Assembly (NCBI GenBank): GCA_022713905.1
Contig: JAIHTM010000088.1
Coordinates: 1 to 9,449 of the forward strand
Origin: Collinsella sp.
GTDB lineage: Bacteria > Actinomycetota > Coriobacteriia > Coriobacteriales > Coriobacteriaceae
Length of the DNA: 9,449 bases
Reading direction: 5' to 3'
Positions 6,551 to 9,449 of this stretch are shown here, piece by piece; positions within the stretch are counted from its first letter, which is position 1, and every line of letters begins with the position of its first letter. The notes below the pieces were generated by a model. That model was not told the origin of the DNA, did no database searches, and saw nothing but the letters and a program-made list of their open reading frames with translations. The position numbers were made by a program, and so were the translations under genes.

Positions 6551-7950
6551 GTCGGCATAAAGTCATCGTCCCAATTGTCGAAGCTAAAGAACAGCTGCAC
6601 TTCATTGCCGTCTATTTGTATAAACCTGATGAACGTGTCGATGATTTCAAACGGGTCAGATTCCGCGCCTAACGTGTCGAGCCACGCAAGATAGTCATCA
6701 AGGCTCAAGTCTTCGGCGCTCTCTGCTTCAAGCGCTTTCTCCAATTCCTCTTTAAGAGCCGCTTGACGGGCTTTCAGTTCCTCAATCCTGCCCTTGCCGC
6801 CTGGGGGCGCTATTCCGTCTTCTATGGCGTGCCAAATGCGCTCAAACGCCGCGTCTATGCGCTTAATCTCTGCCGTGATGCGCTCGCTTTCCTTTGGCGC
6901 GCCATCCTCGGCGGTTTCAGCGATCATCATCTCAAGCGTTGCGATGATGCGCTCGCGCACCTTTGGGTCATGTATCGATTCGAGTATGGTGTCGGAAACT
7001 GCATCCTCTATGAGGTCGCGACGGAACGTTCGGCGGCACTTCGGACAGCGGTAGTAGTAATACGTTTTGCCACTCTTTCCAGTTCCAGAGGTTCCGACGA
7101 ACCACCTGCCGCACTCTTGGCAATACATTTTGCCGCTAAGCGCATAGGGCTGCTCTCCGTCAACAACTCGGTGCTTGTGGCCGCGTCCGCTGAGGATGCT
7201 CGCTATTTCATCCTGTTCCTGGTGCGACCATAGCGCAGGCATACCGTTCGGCATGCGCACACCAGCGTATTTGTACACGCCGCAATTCTGCTCGCGCGAG
7301 AGCAGCCTTTTGATCGTGCTTTGCGAGAACGCCTTGCCGCGCCTTGTTCGCTCGGTTCTTATAGCCCTCTGGATGTCGGCAATGGTCGAACCGCTAAACA
7401 GCATGTTTTTCATCTTGTGCATCACGGCGGCTTCGCGCTCGTTTACCACGAACCGATCATCTACCACGTCCCAACCGTACAGGCGTTGACCACTCGCCAT
7501 GCCGCGCTGCGCGTTCTTCTGGATGCCGTCACGTATGCGCTCGCTGTCGACAGCGCTCTCATACTCGGCAAGAACTTCGAGCATGCCGAGGTGCAGCACC
7601 TTCGTTGAGCCCTCGCCGAGCGTTTCACCGGCATAGAGGATTTCAACGCCTGCCTTGCGCAGCATGATGCGCGCTAGGGCCATCTCATCGCGGTTGCGCA
7701 TGATGCGCGTGACCTTGTATATCACGACGTAATCGAAGAGTCCCTTTTGGGCATCTTTGAGCATCGCCTGAAATTCGGCGCGGTTCGTGTTTTTGCCCGT
7801 TTTAGCGTAATCGCTGTATATGCGTACGACGGCAAGGCCGCTTTCTTCGCAGAACTCGCGTGACTTATCGACCTGAATTTCGATGCTCTCGTCTCGCTGG
7901 TTGTGCGAGCTGAAACGTGCGTAAATTGCCGCACGGCTACCTTTTGCCAT
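6466..7950 (-). CDS. Large serine recombinase (integrase) of the element
   Basis: A 494-aa site-specific recombinase expected to integrate and excise the element through a serine-linked DNA intermediate. Domains in order are a resolvase catalytic domain (about 5-150; YARFSSHNQ with catalytic Ser14, arginines 82 and 85), a recombinase DNA-binding domain (about 155-255), a zinc ribbon with Cys277, Cys280, Cys302 and Cys305, a coiled coil rich in Glu/Lys/Ala (about 332-410), and a C-terminal extension. The ATG at 7950 (MAKGSRAAIYARFSS) is chosen because AAGGTGA lies 7 nt upstream; the frame opens to 8001, but that part covers a hairpin. Residues 468-494, ending VETRGIEPLTS, are encoded by the antisense of the tRNA terminator and tRNA-Ala, so the last true element residue is near 467. 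It follows the XRE operon on the same strand without a clear promoter of its own. Confidence 0.93.
   Translation of the reverse strand: MAKGSRAAIYARFSSHNQRDESIEIQVDKSREFCEESGLAVVRIYSDYAKTGKNTNRAEFQAMLKDAQKGLFDYVVIYKVTRIMRNRDEMALARIMLRKAGVEILYAGETLGEGSTKVLHLGMLEVLAEYESAVDSERIRDGIQKNAQRGMASGQRLYGWDVVDDRFVVNEREAAVMHKMKNMLFSGSTIADIQRAIRTERTRRGKAFSQSTIKRLLSREQNCGVYKYAGVRMPNGMPALWSHQEQDEIASILSGRGHKHRVVDGEQPYALSGKMYCQECGRWFVGTSGTGKSGKTYYYYRCPKCRRTFRRDLIEDAVSDTILESIHDPKVRERIIATLEMMIAETAEDGAPKESERITAEIKRIDAAFERIWHAIEDGIAPPGGKGRIEELKARQAALKEELEKALEAESAEDLSLDDYLAWLDTLGAESDPFEIIDTFIRFIQIDGNEVQLFFSFDNWDDDFMPTKKDEPLMNKGSSNSHVVETRGIEPLTS
6515..6550 (+). terminator. Intrinsic terminator of tRNA-Ala
   Basis: GACGAACCC (6515-6523) pairs perfectly with GGGTTCGTC (6535-6543), followed by seven T residues (6544-6550). 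It sits 11 nt after the tRNA CCA. It also lies within the antisense end of the recombinase frame, where it encodes part of that protein's C-terminus. Confidence 0.88.
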
Positions 7951-7992
7951 GGTATTATCACCTTGCCTTTTCAGTTGTCTGTGGAATGGCGC

Positions 7993-8027
7993 GCCCTGCA
8001 TCCGGTCTTGGCGGATGGATGCAGGGC
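7993..8027. other. Strong hairpin between the recombinase and the upstream small gene
   Basis: GCCCTGCATCC (7993-8003) and GGATGCAGGGC (8017-8027) form a perfect 11-bp stem with a 13-nt loop. On the plus strand it is followed by ATTTTG; on the minus strand no T-run follows. It lies just past the stop of the 97-aa gene and about 45 nt before the recombinase start, so it may limit read-through into the recombinase or protect mRNA. Calling it a terminator of minus-strand transcription would be unsupported. Confidence 0.55.
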
Positions 8028-8033
8028 ATTTTG

Positions 8034-8327
8034 CTATCTGTAGGTAATCAGCGTGTCATAACGGTCTGCGCCACTGATGCCCTGATCGGGTACTGAGTTG
8101 GTATCGACACGTATTATCTCAAGACCTTTCTCTTGCAATGCATTAAGAACCTCATTTATCTGCTCGTTGTATTTCTGGTCAGCTCCAAAAACCTGACCGC
8201 TGAACGTTTGCCCAAACGAGCGAATCAGCATTACGTGTACGCGACCATCTGGATTTGGAACAGATTCAATCGCCTTCTCAATTTCTTGCCGTGCAAGTTC
8301 TTCGCGCTGGTTCTTAAAAATCCCCAT
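8034..8327 (-). CDS. Small conserved-type protein of unknown function (97 aa)
   Basis: The start ATG at 8327 (MGIFKNQREELARQEI) is preceded by GAGGAAGG about 7 nt away, and the repressor's stop codon ends 2 bp upstream, so the two genes are tightly coupled. The N-terminal 20 residues form a charged amphipathic helix. Residues about 28-40 (GRVHVMLIRSFG) look like a beta strand. The C-terminus (LNALQEKGLEIIRVDTNS, then RYDTLITYR) resembles the helix-strand-strand ending of small DUF4177-like proteins; this is a weak pattern match, not an assignment. It has no signal peptide or membrane segment. Its place behind a repressor suggests a role linked to element control, but no function can be named. 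Confidence 0.78.
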   Translation of the reverse strand: MGIFKNQREELARQEIEKAIESVPNPDGRVHVMLIRSFGQTFSGQVFGADQKYNEQINEVLNALQEKGLEIIRVDTNSVPDQGISGADRYDTLITYR

Positions 8328-8329
8328 CC

Positions 8330-8665
8330 TTAATCCTTCCTCGATTCGCTTGCCGCAGCCTTTGCGGTCATCGCTATGTTCTGCTGCCACTGCGGCGAGC
8401 TTTCGCGGTAGTTGTCTACAATCTCGCGCTCGTCGCTGGTCAAGTCATCTTCGCTTGTTCCCGTGCTTGGAAAGCCGCATAAATCATTCGGCGTACATTT
8501 CAATGCTGCGCATAGCATGAAAGCGTCTTCGAGCGGAATACCAACCTCGCCACGTTCCCATGACGCATATTTGCGTTCTTTTATACCGAGGAAATCGGCA
8601 AACGCCTTTTGTGTCGCAAAGCCAGCGGCCTTGCGAAGCTCTTTCAATTTCAATTGATATTCCAT
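8330..8665 (-). CDS. XRE/Cro-CI family repressor (111 aa)
   Basis: A DNA-binding regulator with an N-terminal helix-turn-helix (about residues 5-62: LKELRKAAG, then TQKAFADFLGIKERKYASWERGE), ending in ALKCTPNDLCGFP, and a C-terminal helical part from residue 76 (LTSDEREIVDNYRESS) that is common in the family and may aid dimerisation. The ATG at 8665 is chosen because AAGGAGG lies 4 nt upstream; the frame is open to 8761, but that would translate the operator region. It is followed by the 97-aa gene after 2 bp, and the recombinase beyond. Its likely promoter (8694-8722) carries a palindrome that it probably binds, giving autorepression. It likely acts as the lysogeny-type repressor of the element. 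The target is inferred from position only. Confidence 0.88.
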   Translation of the reverse strand: MEYQLKLKELRKAAGFATQKAFADFLGIKERKYASWERGEVGIPLEDAFMLCAALKCTPNDLCGFPSTGTSEDDLTSDEREIVDNYRESSPQWQQNIAMTAKAAASESRKD

Positions 8666-8693
8666 GTACCCTCCTTTCGTTGCTGCAACGCCG

Positions 8694-8722
8694 ATTCTAC
8701 GTGATTCACGTACGTTAATCAA
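8694..8722 (-). promoter_or_regulatory. Promoter of the XRE repressor operon
   Basis: On the minus strand TTGATT (8717-8722) and TAGAAT (8694-8699) are separated by exactly 17 bp. The palindrome at 8698-8712 fills most of the spacer and touches the -10 box, so a bound dimer would exclude RNA polymerase. The leader would be about 20 nt to the start at 8665. Confidence 0.65.
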
Positions 8723-8798
8723 GAAAATACGTAATTCACGCTTGCAAAGTACGTTAAACACGTTTATTGTCTGTAGCCGTCAACGTGATTCACGTTGA
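8698..8798. promoter_or_regulatory. Four-copy palindromic operator array
   Basis: Copies related to ACGTGATTCACGT lie at 8699-8711 (perfect arms, extended by T/A to 8698-8712), 8729-8741 (ACGTAATTCACGC), 8751-8763 (ACGTTAAACACGT) and 8783-8795. The last is the core of a 19-bp perfect palindrome, TCAACGTGATTCACGTTGA (8780-8798). Start-to-start distances are 30, 22 and 32 bp, close to two or three helical turns. They sit between the divergent XRE genes, so the repressor at 8330-8665 is the best candidate binder. Graded match quality suggests strong outer and weaker inner sites, as in phage switch operators. Confidence 0.75.
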
Positions 8799-8800
8799 TT

Positions 8801-8866
8801 TTGGTTCTTTTACTACACGTAAAAGAATACGGTTTGTATTGACTAAAGCCAATACAAACCTAATGA
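8801..8866 (+). promoter_or_regulatory. Candidate rightward promoters
   Basis: Two weak options precede the 73-aa gene: TTGGTT (8801-8806) with AAGAAT (8823-8828), 16-bp spacing, and TTGACT (8839-8844) with TAATGA (8861-8866), 16-bp spacing. The second would start transcription just before the ribosome binding site and would be covered by the inverted repeat. Neither -10 box is good. Confidence 0.3.
8831..8860. promoter_or_regulatory. Perfect 11-bp inverted repeat upstream of the rightward operon
   Basis: GGTTTGTATTG (8831-8841) and CAATACAAACC (8850-8860) flank an 8-bp spacer. No T-run follows, so it is not a typical terminator. The sequence differs from the ACGTGA array, so it may bind a second regulator, perhaps the 73-aa XRE protein, or fold in the mRNA leader. 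It overlaps a TTGACT -35-like hexamer (8839-8844). Confidence 0.6.
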
Positions 8867-8891
8867 ACACTCATTGAAAGGAGGTGAACAT

Positions 8892-9113
8892 ATGCCCGAG
8901 TTGAAACATGCGTTTGCGGACAATCTGAGAGTTCGTCGCGTCAAGAAGCATTGGTCGCAACAGCAGCTTGCGGAAGCATCCGGTGTCGGCGTTGATGCAA
9001 TCGGCAAGTACGAGCGTTGCGATTGCTCGCCGACGCTGGAAAGCATCGTAAAGCTTTCAACCGCTTTGGACTGCACGCCAAACGATCTGTGCACTTTCCC
9101 CGAATTCAAGTAA
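8892..9113 (+). CDS. XRE/Cro-like regulator (73 aa)
   Basis: A minimal helix-turn-helix protein: helix LRVRRVKKHW (12-21), SQQQLAEASGVGVDAIGKYERCD (22-44) as the DNA-binding unit, then a closing ALDCTPNDLCTFPEF. The size and divergent placement opposite a larger XRE repressor resemble Cro facing CI. The ATG at 8892 is preferred over the upstream ATG at 8874 because AAAGGAGGTGA (8878-8888) is a near-perfect ribosome binding site for it. The ending CTPNDLC.FP is shared with the repressor at 8330-8665. It heads a rightward set of small genes, and the next ribosome binding site overlaps its stop codon. It may bind the inverted repeat at 8831-8860 or compete at the palindrome array; neither is shown. 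Confidence 0.87.
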   Translation: MPELKHAFADNLRVRRVKKHWSQQQLAEASGVGVDAIGKYERCDCSPTLESIVKLSTALDCTPNDLCTFPEFK

Positions 9114-9125
9114 GGAGGTCGCGTA

Positions 9126-9257
9126 ATGGAATGGGTTGACGAGCTGTTCCAGGTAGTCGGCCTGTGGGGCTTCTTCGCTTCGGCTGTTGCCGTCGGCGTT
9201 GGGCTCGGCATGGAATACGCGCTCAAGCACACCACTTTCACCATTCGCAAGCATTAA
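9126..9257 (+). CDS. 43-aa single-span membrane peptide
   Basis: ATG at 9126 with AAGGAGGT 5 nt upstream, starting 12 bp after the XRE gene stop. The peptide opens MEWVDELFQ, has a hydrophobic stretch at about residues 9-29 (VVGLWGFFASAVAVGVGLGM) long enough for one membrane span, and ends with a basic tail (IRKH). Charge distribution predicts the C-terminus on the cytoplasmic side. Function is unknown; small membrane peptides are common in conjugative elements and phages. It is too short for homology-free assignment, but the strong ribosome binding site and tight spacing support it as a gene. Confidence 0.7.
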   Translation: MEWVDELFQVVGLWGFFASAVAVGVGLGMEYALKHTTFTIRKH

Positions 9258-9278
9258 GAAAGGAGGGGTTTCCAATGT

Positions 9279-9449
9279 ATGAAACCAAGCAAGAAACCAC
9301 TGGTTTGCGTGGTGGTTTTGGACACTCGAAACCGCCGCAACGCATCGAGTGCCTATCAGCGTCGGTTCTTTACGACGGTCAGAGAAGCCGCGCAAGCCTG
9401 CAAAGAGAAGGTGCCCGCGCGCGTCGGCAAACGCGCACGGGCTATCGTC
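9279..9449 (+). CDS. Basic protein of unknown function, cut by window edge
   Basis: A strong ribosome binding site (AAAGGAGG, 9259-9266) precedes two overlapping ATGs in different frames, 9275 and 9279, and both frames stay open to the end. The 9279 frame (MKPSKKPLVCVVVLDTRNRR, then VREAAQACKEKVPARVGKRARAIV) looks more protein-like, with an amphipathic basic helix and GC-ending codons. The 9275 frame fits the ribosome binding site spacing better (8 nt against 12 nt), but its peptide looks like a shadow. I prefer 9279 and mark the start as uncertain. It is the third gene of the rightward operon; the many Arg/Lys residues would suit nucleic acid binding, which is inference. Confidence 0.5.
   Translation, partial: MKPSKKPLVCVVVLDTRNRRNASSAYQRRFFTTVREAAQACKEKVPARVGKRARAIV

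Larger units (their letters stand above)
6504..9449. mobile_element. Left end of an integrated element at tRNA-Ala
   Basis: Downstream of the tRNA the content changes to a serine recombinase, two XRE regulators, a palindrome array and small genes with near-perfect ribosome binding sites. This fits an integrative conjugative or mobilizable element or a prophage. The left boundary lies at or just inside the tRNA; if the tRNA terminator is host sequence, the true junction is to the right of 6550. No second copy of the tRNA 3' end is seen to the right, so the other boundary is outside the window. Codon use here looks less GC-biased than in glgB and glgP; this was judged by eye only. Confidence 0.75.

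Noticed and set aside
6763..7233. 156-aa plus-strand ORF
   Set aside because: A shadow of the serine recombinase, whose catalytic, zinc ribbon and coiled-coil segments are continuous on the other strand.
7951..8001. Upstream extension of the recombinase to 8001
   Set aside because: It would translate the hairpin arm, and the ATG at 7950 has the ribosome binding site and the canonical start of the catalytic domain.
8698..8798. Possible CRISPR array from the repeated palindromes
   Set aside because: Repeats are 13-19 bp, variable, unevenly spaced and located in a promoter region; they fit operators.
8843..9395. Minus-strand ORFs of 135 and 112 aa opposite the rightward operon
   Set aside because: They are antisense to genes with strong ribosome binding sites and have low-complexity, non-domain sequence.

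Overview
The window joins an ordinary chromosomal region (positions 1 to about 6503) to the left end of an integrated mobile element (about 6504 to the right edge). The chromosomal genes are GC-rich with strong third-position GC, which produces long but meaningless antisense ORFs. Together with clear Shine-Dalgarno sites and the style of the intergenic repeat, this suggests a gut actinobacterium of the Coriobacteriia, perhaps Collinsella or a relative. That placement is my inference; no 16S or other marker gene is present.

Left part. A minus-strand glycogen pair is present: glgB (branching enzyme, 753 aa) followed by glgP (glycogen phosphorylase, running off the left edge). GlgB carries lysine/alanine/proline-rich extensions at both ends and has glycine where the family has a conserved histidine in catalytic region I. 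The 331-bp gap between glgB and the next gene holds four half-sites of a GGTAAAAC-type operator and the likely divergent promoters. Rightward from this gap run a HAD-family phosphatase-like gene and a divergent thiamine pyrophosphokinase-like gene, 9 bp apart. A hairpin-forming repeat then precedes a tRNA-Ala(GGC) gene with its own promoter and intrinsic terminator.

Right part. A serine recombinase of 494 aa runs leftward, and its reading frame ends inside the tRNA-Ala gene, so its last 27 codons are read from the antisense of the tRNA terminator and the tRNA 3' half. This is the signature of an element inserted beside the tRNA. Behind it lie a small unknown protein (97 aa) and an XRE-type repressor (111 aa), all on the minus strand. 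Across a 226-bp control region, a second, smaller XRE regulator (73 aa), a 43-aa single-span membrane peptide and a truncated basic protein run rightward, each with a near-consensus ribosome binding site. The control region has four copies of a palindrome close to ACGTGATTCACGT, one lying within the repressor's own promoter, plus a separate perfect 11-bp inverted repeat before the rightward operon. The layout resembles the CI/Cro lysogeny switch of phages and conjugative elements.

The element's cargo and its other end lie beyond the window, so its type (conjugative element, mobilizable island or prophage) cannot be decided. I see no clearly new defence or metabolic system. The most unusual points are the serine recombinase at a tRNA with its 3' end fused to host sequence, the operator array, and the odd GlgB.
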